Assembly (NCBI RefSeq): GCF_005937985.2
Contig: NZ_CP042172.1
Coordinates: 1,364,001-1,428,000, forward strand
Direction of reading: 5' to 3'
Origin: Arthrobacter sp. KBS0702
Lineage (GTDB): Bacteria; Actinomycetota; Actinomycetes; Actinomycetales; Micrococcaceae
DNA: 64,000 bases
Part shown: in pieces, positions 45,970-54,477 of the stretch
How the letters are laid out: each line of letters starts with the position of its first letter
How positions within the stretch are numbered: position 1 is the first letter of the stretch
Notes under the pieces: model-generated
Told to the model about the DNA's origin: nothing
Databases searched by the model: none
The model's input: the letters and a program-made list of their open reading frames with translations, nothing else
Program-made: the position numbers and the translations under genes

Positions 45970-46512
45970 CTAAACCCTGGCTCCGTCGTCGTGCTCGTCT
46001 TTTTCGTGCGGCAGTTTCATTATCAGGAACACCACCGACGCCGCGAACGCAACCACCATGCCGACGACGGCCAGCAGGGGTGCGGAGCGCCAGAAGATGG
46101 CGGACAGGAGCAGGGCGATCGGACCGCCGACAGCGCCCAGCCATGCCAGCACCGTCATCGGGTCGGCCGCAGCCAGGCTGGGCGGTTCCTCCGGGACGAA
46201 CGCGCCTTCGTCGTCGTCCGCCTCGTAGTCCCGGGGGCCGGCCACGGCGTCCCGGTCGCCGTCGTCGTCCACGCCGGTGTCCGGGGCCGGCCGGGTCCCG
46301 GCCGGGGGACCTGGCGGCGGCGGGGCCGACAGGCCCAGCGGGTCAAAGTCGCGGAACGTCCGCGCGGCGGCGCTCCCGCCGCCGGGCCCGGCGGCGGGAC
46401 CCGAATCGGTGCCCTCCAGCCTGGCCACCAGGTCACGCCAGACGGCGTCGTCCTGGTTGGCGCTGGAGTCCGGGGAATCCGGGTCGGGGGAGCCGGGGTC
46501 GGATTTAGTCAT
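45970..46512 (-). CDS. Small two-TM membrane protein of unknown function
   Basis: 180 residues. The first 125 are disordered, Asp/Pro/Gly-rich and acidic. Two hydrophobic helices follow (about 130-150 and 153-173, VLAWLGAVGGPIALLLSAIF and LLAVVGMVVAFAASVVFLIM), then a charged tail. No family recognised; similar genes accompany alpha/beta hydrolases in Micrococcaceae, to my recollection. ATG 46512 (MTKSDPGSPDPD) overlaps the upstream hydrolase stop by 8 bases, so it belongs to that operon. Confidence 0.75.
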   Translation of the reverse strand: MTKSDPGSPDPDSPDSSANQDDAVWRDLVARLEGTDSGPAAGPGGGSAAARTFRDFDPLGLSAPPPPGPPAGTRPAPDTGVDDDGDRDAVAGPRDYEADDDEGAFVPEEPPSLAAADPMTVLAWLGAVGGPIALLLSAIFWRSAPLLAVVGMVVAFAASVVFLIMKLPHEKDEHDDGARV

Positions 46513-47308
46513 CTGCCGTTTCTTTCTGGCTGGCGCCGGCTGCGCCCGGGGTGTGCCCTTCCACAACCGACCGGATGAATTCGGCCGTGCCGCTGAAGAT
46601 CCGGGGCGCGTCGTTGTCCATGGTAGCCACGTGGTAGCTGTTTTCCAGCCGGATGACCTCCAGCGGGGCGTTGGTCAGGCCGCGGCGCAGGGCCGCCAGA
46701 CTGGTGTCGGAGACGACGTGGTCCACGGTGGAGCGGTAAACCCGGACCGGGGCGGTGATCCTCGGCAGCAGCCGCAGGGTGTCTTTGAACATCTTGTTCA
46801 GCTCATGGGCCGCCGCAACCGGGGTCCGCGGGTAGGCGCCTTCATCCACCCCGGCCTTGAGGATATCGTTGGCGATCGCCGGGGTGCTCTTGAGTACGAA
46901 CCTCAGGATGCCCGCCAGCGGGGCCCGCGGATCGTCGATGACCAGGCCCGGGTTCACCAGCACCGCACCCGCCACCGGGCGGGTGGCCGCAAGCCGAAGG
47001 GCCAGTGCGCCGCCCATGGACAGGCCCGCCACCACGACGTGGTCGCATTCGGCTGCCAGCTCCAGGTAGGCGGCGTCGAGGCCCGCATGCCAGTCCTGCC
47101 AGCGTGTCCGGGCCAGTTCCTGCCAGCTGGTGCCGTGGCCCGGCAGCAGCGGCATCCGCACGGCGTAGCCGGCCGCGGCCAGGGACTCGGCCCACGCCCG
47201 CACGCCGTGCGGACTGCCGGTGAAACCATGGGAGACAACAACGCCGGTCCGCGGACCCGATCCGGTGAACGGGCTGCTGAACGGTGAGTGGTCGGGGGCT
47301 GTGCTCAT
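46505..47308 (-). CDS. Alpha/beta hydrolase (esterase/monoacylglycerol-lipase-like), copy 2
   Basis: 267 residues. Nucleophile Ser97 lies in GLSMGG, with the oxyanion-hole region VVSHGFTGSPHG and cap PLLPGHGTSWQELARTRW. Asp in STVDHVV and His in NSYHVATMDND complete the triad. The pattern resembles carboxylesterase/monoglyceride lipases of the Est30 type. It is a paralogue of the next gene upstream (same GHGT, RWQDW and GLSMGG order) and overlaps it by 4 bases. The substrate is probably a short acyl ester or monoacylglycerol. Confidence 0.88.
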   Translation of the reverse strand: MSTAPDHSPFSSPFTGSGPRTGVVVSHGFTGSPHGVRAWAESLAAAGYAVRMPLLPGHGTSWQELARTRWQDWHAGLDAAYLELAAECDHVVVAGLSMGGALALRLAATRPVAGAVLVNPGLVIDDPRAPLAGILRFVLKSTPAIANDILKAGVDEGAYPRTPVAAAHELNKMFKDTLRLLPRITAPVRVYRSTVDHVVSDTSLAALRRGLTNAPLEVIRLENSYHVATMDNDAPRIFSGTAEFIRSVVEGHTPGAAGASQKETADD

Positions 47309-48150
47309 GCGGGCTCCGTGTTTCTTGACTGCTCTGGGTTTCTTGACAGCTCTGGGCCGGCGGGGACGGTGGAGTGGACGGTGTGCGGCGCCGCGTGGCT
47401 GGCAAAGAAGCGGGCGGACTGGTCAAAGATCAGCGGCGCGTCGACGTCGAGCGTGGCAACGTGGCCGCTGCCCGGGAGCGGCACCACGGCCAGCTCCCGC
47501 GATCCGAGCCGTTCGCGGAGCAGCGCCAGCGACGTCGGCGGGACCACCGCGTCGGTGTCGGATTTGAAGACCAGGACGGGAGCGCCGACGGCGGGCAGCT
47601 CCCGCAAGGTGGCGGTAAACAGTTTGCGCAGCTGATGGACGGCCTTCAGCGGGGTCAGGGCGTAATCCCCGTCCTGGGTGGGCGCCGCCGTGGACTCCGT
47701 CTCCTGAACCGGGACGGTGGTGCGCTGCAGGTGCTTGAGGACCCCGATGTAGCGCACCCGGCGGTCGTAGAAGCTGAATCCGGGATTGACGACCGCGGCG
47801 CCGGCCACGGGGTGCCGCGCCGCGGTCCGCAGCGCGATAGTCCCGCCCATGGACAGGCCGGCGACGAAGCAGGCGTCCGTTCGGGCCGCGAGGTCGAGGT
47901 ACGCGGCGTCGAAGGCGCTGTACCAGTCCTGCCAGCGGTGCCGGGCCAGGTCCCGCCAGTCGGTGCCGTGTCCGGGGAGCAGCGGGACGGATACGGCGTG
48001 GCCCAGGGCCGCCAGATGTTCGGCCCAGGGCAGGACGCTCAGGGGGCTTCCCGTGAAGCCGTGGCAGATGGCCACGCCGATGCCCGCGTTGGCGCCGTGG
48101 CCCGGGTAGCTGAAAGCGGCAGGCGCCATCGGAGTGCTGCTTTCGCTCAT
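47305..48150 (-). CDS. Alpha/beta hydrolase (esterase/monoacylglycerol-lipase-like), copy 1
   Basis: 281 residues. Ser100 lies in GLSMGG, with CHGFTGSPLS, PLLPGHGTDWRDLARHRW, Asp in KSDTDAVVPP and His in GSGHVATLDVD. It is the first gene of a three-gene minus-strand operon (hydrolase-hydrolase-membrane protein). The C-terminus ends in SRNPEQSRNTEPA, encoded by a short direct repeat at 47325-47360 that is absent from the paralogue. It is divergent from the acyltransferase gene at 48262, so the region may control lipid acyl turnover. Confidence 0.88.
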   Translation of the reverse strand: MSESSTPMAPAAFSYPGHGANAGIGVAICHGFTGSPLSVLPWAEHLAALGHAVSVPLLPGHGTDWRDLARHRWQDWYSAFDAAYLDLAARTDACFVAGLSMGGTIALRTAARHPVAGAAVVNPGFSFYDRRVRYIGVLKHLQRTTVPVQETESTAAPTQDGDYALTPLKAVHQLRKLFTATLRELPAVGAPVLVFKSDTDAVVPPTSLALLRERLGSRELAVVPLPGSGHVATLDVDAPLIFDQSARFFASHAAPHTVHSTVPAGPELSRNPEQSRNTEPA

Positions 48151-48261
48151 GTGCCCATCGTGTCACTGTTCGCGACAAAACTCACTAGAGTAGGGTGTCA
48201 TTGAAGTCCTGGCCGGGCCCGAAGAAGGGCCGGCCAGACGCCTGCCGGAGAGGTTCACCAC

Positions 48262-49002
48262 GTGTTTTATTGGTTCATGAAGACCTTCGTCCTTGGGCCG
48301 GTCCTGAAAACGCTGTTCCGGCCGTGGGTCAAGGGTATGGACAATGTTCCGGCCGAGGGCGCGGCGATCCTGGCTTCCAACCATCTCTCCTTCTCCGACT
48401 CGATTTTTATGCCGCTCATGGTGCCCCGGCCGGTGGTGTTCCTGGCTAAATCGGAGTACTTCACGGGCAAGGGAATCAAAGGCAAACTCACCGCGGCCTT
48501 CTTCCGCCTGACCAACCAGTTGCCGATGGACCGGTCCGGCGGGGCTGCGTCCGCCCGCTCGCTTGACGCCGGAATGGACGTGCTGAAGAACGGCTCGCTC
48601 CTGGGCATTTACCCCGAGGGCACCCGCAGCCCTGACGCCCGCCTGTACCGCGGCAAGGTCGGCGTGGCGCGGCTCGCCCTGCAGGCCAGGGTCCCGGTGA
48701 TCCCGGTCGCGATGATCGGCACGGACAAAGTCCAGCCGATCGGCAAGCGGATGCCCAACATCCGGCGCATCGGGATGATCTTCGGCGAACCGCTGGACTT
48801 CAGCCGCTACTACGGCATGGAGGATGACCGGCTGATCCAGCGCTCCGTGACCGACGAGATCATGTACGAGCTGATGCGGCTCTCCGGCCAGGAGTACGTC
48901 GACGAGTACGCCGCCGTGGTCAAGCTGCGGCTCGCCGGAAAGGCCACCGAGGTGCCGGAGGCCGGCGCCGGCCAGGGTCCGGAGACTCCCGGAACTGTGT
49001 GA
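48262..49002 (+). CDS. 1-acylglycerol-3-phosphate O-acyltransferase (PlsC family, Rv2182c-like)
   Basis: 246 residues. Motif I NHLSFSD has His41 and Asp46, the FLAKSEYF segment follows, and motif III is IYPEGTRS. A hydrophobic N-terminal stretch probably anchors it at the membrane. GTG 48262 has GGAGAGG 9-15 bases upstream, and a TAGGGT -10-like box lies at 48191-48196. In M. tuberculosis Rv2182c lies a few genes from aroG, matching the order here. The C-terminal 20 residues are a disordered Pro/Gly tail. Confidence 0.88.
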   Translation: MFYWFMKTFVLGPVLKTLFRPWVKGMDNVPAEGAAILASNHLSFSDSIFMPLMVPRPVVFLAKSEYFTGKGIKGKLTAAFFRLTNQLPMDRSGGAASARSLDAGMDVLKNGSLLGIYPEGTRSPDARLYRGKVGVARLALQARVPVIPVAMIGTDKVQPIGKRMPNIRRIGMIFGEPLDFSRYYGMEDDRLIQRSVTDEIMYELMRLSGQEYVDEYAAVVKLRLAGKATEVPEAGAGQGPETPGTV

Positions 49003-49067
49003 CGGAACGCCGGCGGTCAATGACGGCGGGCGCCCCTGTTCCGCGCGGGGGCAACTATCCTTAGAGG

Positions 49068-50501
49068 GTGACTGAGCTATCTGCGCCTTCGACGTCCCCC
49101 AAAAATTCCTCGCTGAACAATCCCTCGCTGGCGGGCACCGCCCTCGCCAGCACGGCCCAGAGCGGTGCCGCCAACTATCCCGGTCTCGACCACTGGCGGG
49201 AACTCCCCGCCTCGCAGCAGCCCAGCTGGTCCGATCCGGCGGTCTTTGAGGCCTCGGTGAAGGAACTCTCGGTGCTGCCGCCGCTGGTTTTCGCCGGCGA
49301 AGTGGACATCCTGCGCGAGCGGCTCGCCGCGGCGGCGCAGGGCAAGGCGTTCCTGCTCCAGGGCGGGGACTGCGCGGAGACCTTCGAAGCCGCCACGGCG
49401 GACAAGATCAGCGCCCGGGTCAAGACCATCCTGCAGATGGCCGTTGTGCTCACCTACGGCGCGGCCATGCCCGTGATCAAGATGGGACGCATGGCGGGCC
49501 AGTTCGCCAAGCCGCGTTCCTCCAACGATGAAACGCGCGACGGCGTGACGCTGCCGGCCTACCGCGGCGACATCGTCAACGGCTACGACTTCACCCCGGA
49601 GTCGCGCGCCCACGACGCCAGCCGGATGCTCAAGGCGTACCACACCTCGGCGTCGACCCTGAACCTGATCCGCGCGTTCACGCAGGGCGGCTTCGCGGAC
49701 CTGCGGCTGGTGCACCAGTGGAACAAGGGCTTTACGGAGAACCCGGCGCACGCGCGTTACGAGTCGCTGGCACGGGACATCGACCGGGCCATCAAGTTCA
49801 TGGCCTCCTGCGGAGCGGACTTCGAGGCGCTCAAGCGGGTGGAGTTCTATGCCAGCCACGAGGCCCTGCTGCTGGACTACGAGCGCGCCCTGACCCGCAT
49901 CGACTCGCGCACCGGCCTGCCGTACGACACCTCCGCGCACTTCCTCTGGATCGGGGAGCGCACCCGCGAGCTGGACCACGCGCACGTCGACTTCCTCTCC
50001 CGCGTCCGGAACCCGATCGGCGTGAAGCTTGGCCCGTCCACCAGCGGCGACGACGCGCTCCGGCTGATCGACAAGCTGGACCCGAACCGCGAGCCTGGCC
50101 GCCTGACCTTCATCACCCGGATGGGTGCCGGCAACATCCGGGAGAAGCTGCCCTCCATTGTTGAGCGGGTTACTGGCTCCGGCGCCCAGGTCCTCTGGGT
50201 CACCGACCCGATGCACGGCAACACGGTGACCTCACCCAACGGCTACAAGACCCGCAACTTCGACGACGTCATCGACGAAGTGCGCGGCTTCTTCGAAGTG
50301 CACCACGGCCTGGGCACCGTCCCGGGCGGCCTGCACGTGGAGATGACCGGCGACGACGTGGCCGAATGCCTCGGCGGCGCCGACCCGATCGACCAGGACG
50401 CTTTCCTGGACCGTTACGAGTCAGTCTGCGATCCGCGCCTGAACCACATGCAGTCCCTCGAGATGGCGTTCCTGGTGGCGGGGGCCCTCTCCAAGCGCTA
50501 G
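49068..50501 (+). CDS. aroG: Class II 3-deoxy-7-phosphoheptulonate synthase
   Basis: 477 residues of the plant-like (type II) DAHP synthase family. LLQGGDCAETF (about 97-107) includes a metal-binding Cys, and KMGRMAGQFAKPRS, the PAYRGDIVNGY region, HFLWIGERTR and WVTDPMHGNT are present. It condenses PEP and erythrose-4-phosphate, the first step of aromatic synthesis; it and tyrA (29459) are both in this window. GTG 49068 has no ribosome binding site, but TATCCT (49056-49061) ends 6 bases upstream, a clear leaderless pattern. The M. tuberculosis equivalent is Rv2178c. Confidence 0.95.
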   Translation: MTELSAPSTSPKNSSLNNPSLAGTALASTAQSGAANYPGLDHWRELPASQQPSWSDPAVFEASVKELSVLPPLVFAGEVDILRERLAAAAQGKAFLLQGGDCAETFEAATADKISARVKTILQMAVVLTYGAAMPVIKMGRMAGQFAKPRSSNDETRDGVTLPAYRGDIVNGYDFTPESRAHDASRMLKAYHTSASTLNLIRAFTQGGFADLRLVHQWNKGFTENPAHARYESLARDIDRAIKFMASCGADFEALKRVEFYASHEALLLDYERALTRIDSRTGLPYDTSAHFLWIGERTRELDHAHVDFLSRVRNPIGVKLGPSTSGDDALRLIDKLDPNREPGRLTFITRMGAGNIREKLPSIVERVTGSGAQVLWVTDPMHGNTVTSPNGYKTRNFDDVIDEVRGFFEVHHGLGTVPGGLHVEMTGDDVAECLGGADPIDQDAFLDRYESVCDPRLNHMQSLEMAFLVAGALSKR

Positions 50502-50511
50502 GCGGCGCCAG

Positions 50512-50555
50512 GGCATCGGCCACGGCTCGGGTTACCGGGCCAGTCGGCCGATGCC
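50512..50555. terminator. Hairpin between convergent aroG and kinase genes
   Basis: A 10-bp stem, GGCATCGGCC/GGCCGATGCC (50512-50521 with 50546-50555), with a 24-base loop and no U-run. Probable but weak bidirectional terminator. Confidence 0.5.
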
Positions 50556-50562
50556 GCGGGGC

Positions 50563-52698
50563 TCAGGTCACGGTGATGGTGATGAGCGACCCTTCCGGCT
50601 GCCGTCCGGTCTTGTCCTGGCCGGCCACGAGGCCCAGCACGGAGGAGCCGAAGGCGTAGCTGACCTTCACCTCGAAGCCGGCGTCCTTGAGGGCCTTGAC
50701 CGCCTCCGCTTCGGGCTTGCGGAACACGTCCGGGACCTGGACGAACTTCGGCCCCTTCGAGATGGTCAGGGTCACTGTTCCGCCCTTGGTGAGGTTGCCA
50801 GTGGCCGGGTCCTGGCCGGCGACTTTCCCCTTGGCCACTGCGCGGTCGAAGACGGGTTCCGGGGCGACGACGGCCTTGAGGCCTGCTGCTTCGAGGGCCT
50901 TGACCGCGGCGTCCTGGTCCTTGCCGCGCACATCCGGCACCGGGATCGGCTGCGGGCCCTTGGAGACCGTCAGCGCCACCGGTGTCCCGTGCTTGGCTGC
51001 GGTGCCCTTCGGCGGGGTCTGGGACAGGACGGTACCGGCCGCCGCCGCGTCGTCATAGCTTTCCGTGACGGGCCCCAGGGCCATTCCGGCGCCGTTGAGG
51101 GCCGACTTCGCATCGTCGAGCGACTTGCCCGTCAGTTCCGGCAGGGGGAACAGCTCTGGGCCCTTGGACACGGCGAGCGAGACGGACTCAAACTTCCGGA
51201 CCACCTGCCCGGCGCTCGGCTCCGAACCCACCACCAGTCCGGGCGAGACGTCGTCGTCGAAGACATCGCGGGTGGTGGACTGGAATCCGGCGGTGCGGAG
51301 CAGTTGCTGCGCCTCGGCCACGGTTTTGTTGGCCAGCTGCGGGATAGTGCCGGGAGACCCCGGGCCCATGCCGAAGAACCAGCCGGCCCCGGCCGCGAGC
51401 AACGCCAGCACAACCAGCACCAGGATCCAGACCAGGCCGCGGCGTCGCGGGTTGCCCGGACGCAGGCTGCGGCTGGGCGTTGCCGCCGCGCGCTGCCGGG
51501 CTTTCTCCTCGTCGCGGTCCTGTTTCCGCAGGGCGCGCTTGCTGGCCGGGACCGGCATGCCAATCGGTTCGTCCGCCGAGGCGCTGAAGCCGTGCTCGTC
51601 CGGGGCGGAGAGCGGGCCGTACGCGCCGGGCCGAGGGGTGCCGGAGAGGACAGTCGTCGGATGATGGCTGTCCCGGCTGATGACTTCGGTGGGCCGCTGG
51701 ATACCGCCGAGCAGTTCGGTGTGGGCCTCCCCGGACGCGCCGGGCTGCGTTCCGGGCCGTGCGCCGGCCACGCCTGCAATGGAGCCCGCAGCCGCTCCCG
51801 CCGGAGTGCCGGAGTTGGGCAGCGCCGCGGGAGGCCGCAAGTCAAGCTCGGCGTCGCTGAGGTTGGTCCGGATGTGGCGCAGTTCGGATAGCAGGGCGTT
51901 GCCATCCACCGGGCGCTGCTCGGGGTCGTTGGCGGTGCACCACTGCACCAACTCGTCGAGTTCGCCAGCCAGGCCAGGAACCAGCTCCGAGGGTGCGCCC
52001 ACGGTGGAGTTTACGTGCTGGTAGGCGACCTGGATGGGGACGTCGCCGTCGAACGGCTGCCGTCCGGTGATCATCTCGTACAGCATGATGCCCAAGGAGT
52101 AGATGTCGCTGCGGGCGTCGGCCTGCCGGCCCATCACGAGCTCGGGGGAGAGGTAGGCAACGGTCCCGATCAGTGCCCCGGTGCTGGTGGTCGTGGTGAT
52201 GGCCCGTGCCAGCCCGAAGTCGCCGATCTTGATCCGGCCGTCGTCGGCGATCAGCACGTTCTCCGGCTTGACATCCCGGTGGATGAGGCCGGCGGCGTGG
52301 GCCGCTCCGAGGCCTTCGACGACCGGGTCGATCAGGGCCAGAGCCAGCCGCGGCGTGAGCGCGCCCTTGTCCTTGATCACGTCGCGCAGGGTGTGGCCCT
52401 TGATGTACTCCATCACCAGGTAGGCGAGCGGGCCGTCCTCGCCCTGGTCCAACACGCCCACCACGTGCGGGTGTGAGAGCCGGGCGGCGGCCTTGGCTTC
52501 GCGGCCCAGCCGGTCCAGGAACTGCGGATCTCCGGCCATATGCGGATGCAGGACCTTGAGCGCGACATCCCGCTCCAGCCGGCGGTCCGTGGCGAGGTAA
52601 ACCGTGGACATCCCGCCGCGGGCCAGCTTGGAACGGATCAGGTACCGGTTGTCCACCAGGGTCCCGACAAGAGCGTCCGATGTGTATTCCTGCACCAT
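50563..52698 (-). CDS. Ser/Thr protein kinase with PASTA domains (PknL/PknB type)
   Basis: 711 residues. The kinase domain (about 18-280) has the Gly-rich LARGGMSTVY, Lys48, HRDVKPEN at 140-147, DFG at 160-162 and activation-loop Thr in TTTTSTGALIGT. A disordered juxtamembrane segment (280-415) follows, then one TM helix (about 420-440) and four extracellular PASTA repeats (about 445-711, each ending in VSKGP or ISKGP). PASTA domains bind peptidoglycan fragments. The location beside aroG and an Rv2175c homologue is that of pknL; M. tuberculosis PknL lacks PASTA, whereas corynebacterial PknL has them. Likely substrates in this window are GarA and the 54478 protein (inference). Confidence 0.94.
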   Translation of the reverse strand: MVQEYTSDALVGTLVDNRYLIRSKLARGGMSTVYLATDRRLERDVALKVLHPHMAGDPQFLDRLGREAKAAARLSHPHVVGVLDQGEDGPLAYLVMEYIKGHTLRDVIKDKGALTPRLALALIDPVVEGLGAAHAAGLIHRDVKPENVLIADDGRIKIGDFGLARAITTTTSTGALIGTVAYLSPELVMGRQADARSDIYSLGIMLYEMITGRQPFDGDVPIQVAYQHVNSTVGAPSELVPGLAGELDELVQWCTANDPEQRPVDGNALLSELRHIRTNLSDAELDLRPPAALPNSGTPAGAAAGSIAGVAGARPGTQPGASGEAHTELLGGIQRPTEVISRDSHHPTTVLSGTPRPGAYGPLSAPDEHGFSASADEPIGMPVPASKRALRKQDRDEEKARQRAAATPSRSLRPGNPRRRGLVWILVLVVLALLAAGAGWFFGMGPGSPGTIPQLANKTVAEAQQLLRTAGFQSTTRDVFDDDVSPGLVVGSEPSAGQVVRKFESVSLAVSKGPELFPLPELTGKSLDDAKSALNGAGMALGPVTESYDDAAAAGTVLSQTPPKGTAAKHGTPVALTVSKGPQPIPVPDVRGKDQDAAVKALEAAGLKAVVAPEPVFDRAVAKGKVAGQDPATGNLTKGGTVTLTISKGPKFVQVPDVFRKPEAEAVKALKDAGFEVKVSYAFGSSVLGLVAGQDKTGRQPEGSLITITVT

Positions 52699-52721
52699 TT
52701 GATCCTAAGCTCTGCACGGAA

Positions 52722-52754
52722 ACGGGTCCGGATTGACATGCAATCCGGACCCGT
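52722..52754 (-). terminator. Hairpin between LysM hydrolase and kinase genes
   Basis: A perfect 13-bp stem (52722-52734 with 52742-52754) with a 7-base loop. The U-run is poor. It probably separates the two minus-strand genes. Confidence 0.68.
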
Positions 52755-52798
52755 ATCGTTACGCGACGGAGGGCTCAGCCCCGCGCGATGCTGGCGGT

Positions 52799-54175
52799 TT
52801 AGCTGAACTGCTTCTGCAGCTTCTTGATCGAGGCCACGTAGGCCTTCGTGTCGTCGTACATACCGTACTTGCTCACCGAATACTGTCCCTGGTAGTAGCC
52901 CGCGATCGCGTTGTCCAGGTCCTTGCTGGTGCGGACCAGCTGGCGGATGATGGCGACGCCGGCCGTGGCGTTGTCGTACGGGTCCAGCAGGTTCAGCTTC
53001 CGGCCTACCAGGTCCGAGGCCCACTGGCCCGAGGAGGGAATCACCTGCATGGTGCCGATGGCGTTGGCGGGGGAGACCGAGCGGTGGTCGAAGCTGGACT
53101 CCTGGAAGGCGAAGGCCAGTGCCAGGGAGGGATCCACGCCCATCCGTCGCGCGGTGTCCGCCACGATCTGCTTCATCTGCTCGCGGCTGGGAACCGGCGA
53201 AGCGTTGAGCAGCGCCTTGTTCTGGTTGGCCGAGTCGACGACGGCCGCCGGGTAGCTGAAGCCCAGGAACGTGCTGGGCACGAGCGGGGTCACGGTGGCC
53301 GGAGGCTGGCTCGAGGACGGGTTGAGGAAGCCGGTGCTGGAGTCTTGGATGACCAGTTTGTTGCCGGGGTAGATAACGCTGCTCATGGTCAGGCGGTTCG
53401 CCGACAGGATGTCGGAGAGCTTGACGCCGTGCCGGGCTGCGATGCCGGAGAGGGTGTCGCCCGCCTTGATGGTGTAGGACGCCGAGCTGGCCGGGGCAGG
53501 TGCAGCCGGGGCGGGAGCCGGCGCGGGTGCCGGGGCAGGAGCGGACGGTGCCGAGGCAGCGCCGATCTTGATCTGCTGGCCCGGGTGGATCACGGAGCGC
53601 ATGTTGAGGCCGTTCCAGTTGAAGACCTCTGAAAGCTGGACGCCGTGCCGGGCGGCGATGGCGCTCAGGGTGTCGCCGGACTTTACGGTGTAGACCTTGC
53701 CGCCGGCCGGTGCCGGAGCGGCGGGGGCGGGAGCAGCTGGAGCCGTCGCGGAGCCGGTCAGCTTGATCTTCTGGCCGGGGTAGATCACGGTGTTGGCCTG
53801 AAGGTTGTTCAGCTTGAGGATCGCGTAGGTGTCCAGACCGAACTTGCCGGCGATCGCGCTGATTGTGTCGCCGCGGGCGATGGTGTATTCGGCGGGCGCG
53901 GAGACCTGTGCGGGGCGGAACGCGGTGGGAATGGTAACCGGGACTGAAGCCGCAGGAATCAGCAGCGAGGGCAGCGAGGTGGCGGCCAGCCCTTGGGCCT
54001 GGGCCTTCATGGCCGCCGCAAGCGTCGCCGGGATCGCGCGGGGGCGCGGTTCGGCCGCAGCGGGCTGGGCGATCGCCAACGACGACAGCACGACGGCGGG
54101 CAGGGCCGCTGTCGTCGCCGCGATCAGCGGGAGGCCTGGCCTCGTGTTGGGCTTCGGCGAACGTGACGTCGTCAT
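52799..54175 (-). CDS. Secreted LysM/SLT lytic transglycosylase
   Basis: 458 residues. The signal peptide (hydrophobic 15-36) has a probable cleavage after AAA near 41. Three LysM domains (96-139, 161-204, 233-276) are linked by Ala/Pro stretches such as APAPAPAPAPA. A C-terminal SLT lysozyme-like domain (about 330-450) has catalytic Glu359 in AFQESSFDHR, then NAIGTMQVIPSSG and the GYYQGQYSV motif. It binds and cuts peptidoglycan outside the cell. ATG 54175 follows GAAGAGGATTTTTCCC on the minus strand. The ~100-base upstream region carries a 9-bp in-phase repeat array (54218-54280) resembling MtrA sites. Confidence 0.93.
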   Translation of the reverse strand: MTTSRSPKPNTRPGLPLIAATTAALPAVVLSSLAIAQPAAAEPRPRAIPATLAAAMKAQAQGLAATSLPSLLIPAASVPVTIPTAFRPAQVSAPAEYTIARGDTISAIAGKFGLDTYAILKLNNLQANTVIYPGQKIKLTGSATAPAAPAPAAPAPAGGKVYTVKSGDTLSAIAARHGVQLSEVFNWNGLNMRSVIHPGQQIKIGAASAPSAPAPAPAPAPAPAAPAPASSASYTIKAGDTLSGIAARHGVKLSDILSANRLTMSSVIYPGNKLVIQDSSTGFLNPSSSQPPATVTPLVPSTFLGFSYPAAVVDSANQNKALLNASPVPSREQMKQIVADTARRMGVDPSLALAFAFQESSFDHRSVSPANAIGTMQVIPSSGQWASDLVGRKLNLLDPYDNATAGVAIIRQLVRTSKDLDNAIAGYYQGQYSVSKYGMYDDTKAYVASIKKLQKQFS

Positions 54176-54217
54176 GGGAAAAATCCTCTTCTCAGCGGCG
54201 AACGCTGCAGGTCAGGC

Positions 54218-54280
54218 CGGTGTTACTGGTGTTACCAGTGTGACTAAAGATACTGCAGTTACAAATGTGATCTATGTGAA
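54218..54280 (-). promoter_or_regulatory. Seven-unit 9-bp array, candidate MtrA binding region
   Basis: Read on the minus strand from 54280, successive 9-mers are TTCACATAG, ATCACATTT, GTAACTGCA, GTATCTTTA, GTCACACTG, GTAACACCA and GTAACACCG. All seven are in phase and share a G-T-A/C-A-C-A core to varying degrees; the last three match best. MtrA of mycobacteria binds tandem GTCACA-type 9-mers, and its targets include wall hydrolase genes. The array begins 43 bases upstream of the ATG. Confidence 0.6.
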
Positions 54281-54477
54281 TCTCTCATGAATTGCGAAAT
54301 AGCACAAGAACTGTTTGACATTCCGCAAACCCGGGATTCGGGAGTGTCGCCACCGGTGGCTTGAAGGTGGCCAGGAAGCCGCCCCCGCGGCGGCCCGCGG
54401 GCGGTTGTATTAAGAGGTCGCACTATTCGATCGTGGCTGACTAGGCGCAATCCGGTCCGGCATGGCAATCTTGATCC
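54281..54477. other. Divergent intergenic remainder, no gene seen
   Basis: 197 bases between the 9-bp array and the Rv2175c-like start. A CAATCT hexamer at 54466-54471 may be the -10 for that gene. I see no riboswitch, RNA gene or other repeat. Confidence 0.5.

Noticed and set aside
54176..54300. c-di-AMP riboswitch in the leader of the LysM hydrolase gene
   Set aside because: Such switches precede wall hydrolase genes in other actinobacteria, but the leader is short and shows the 9-bp array rather than the expected multi-stem fold and conserved GGG/GAGCC-type blocks.
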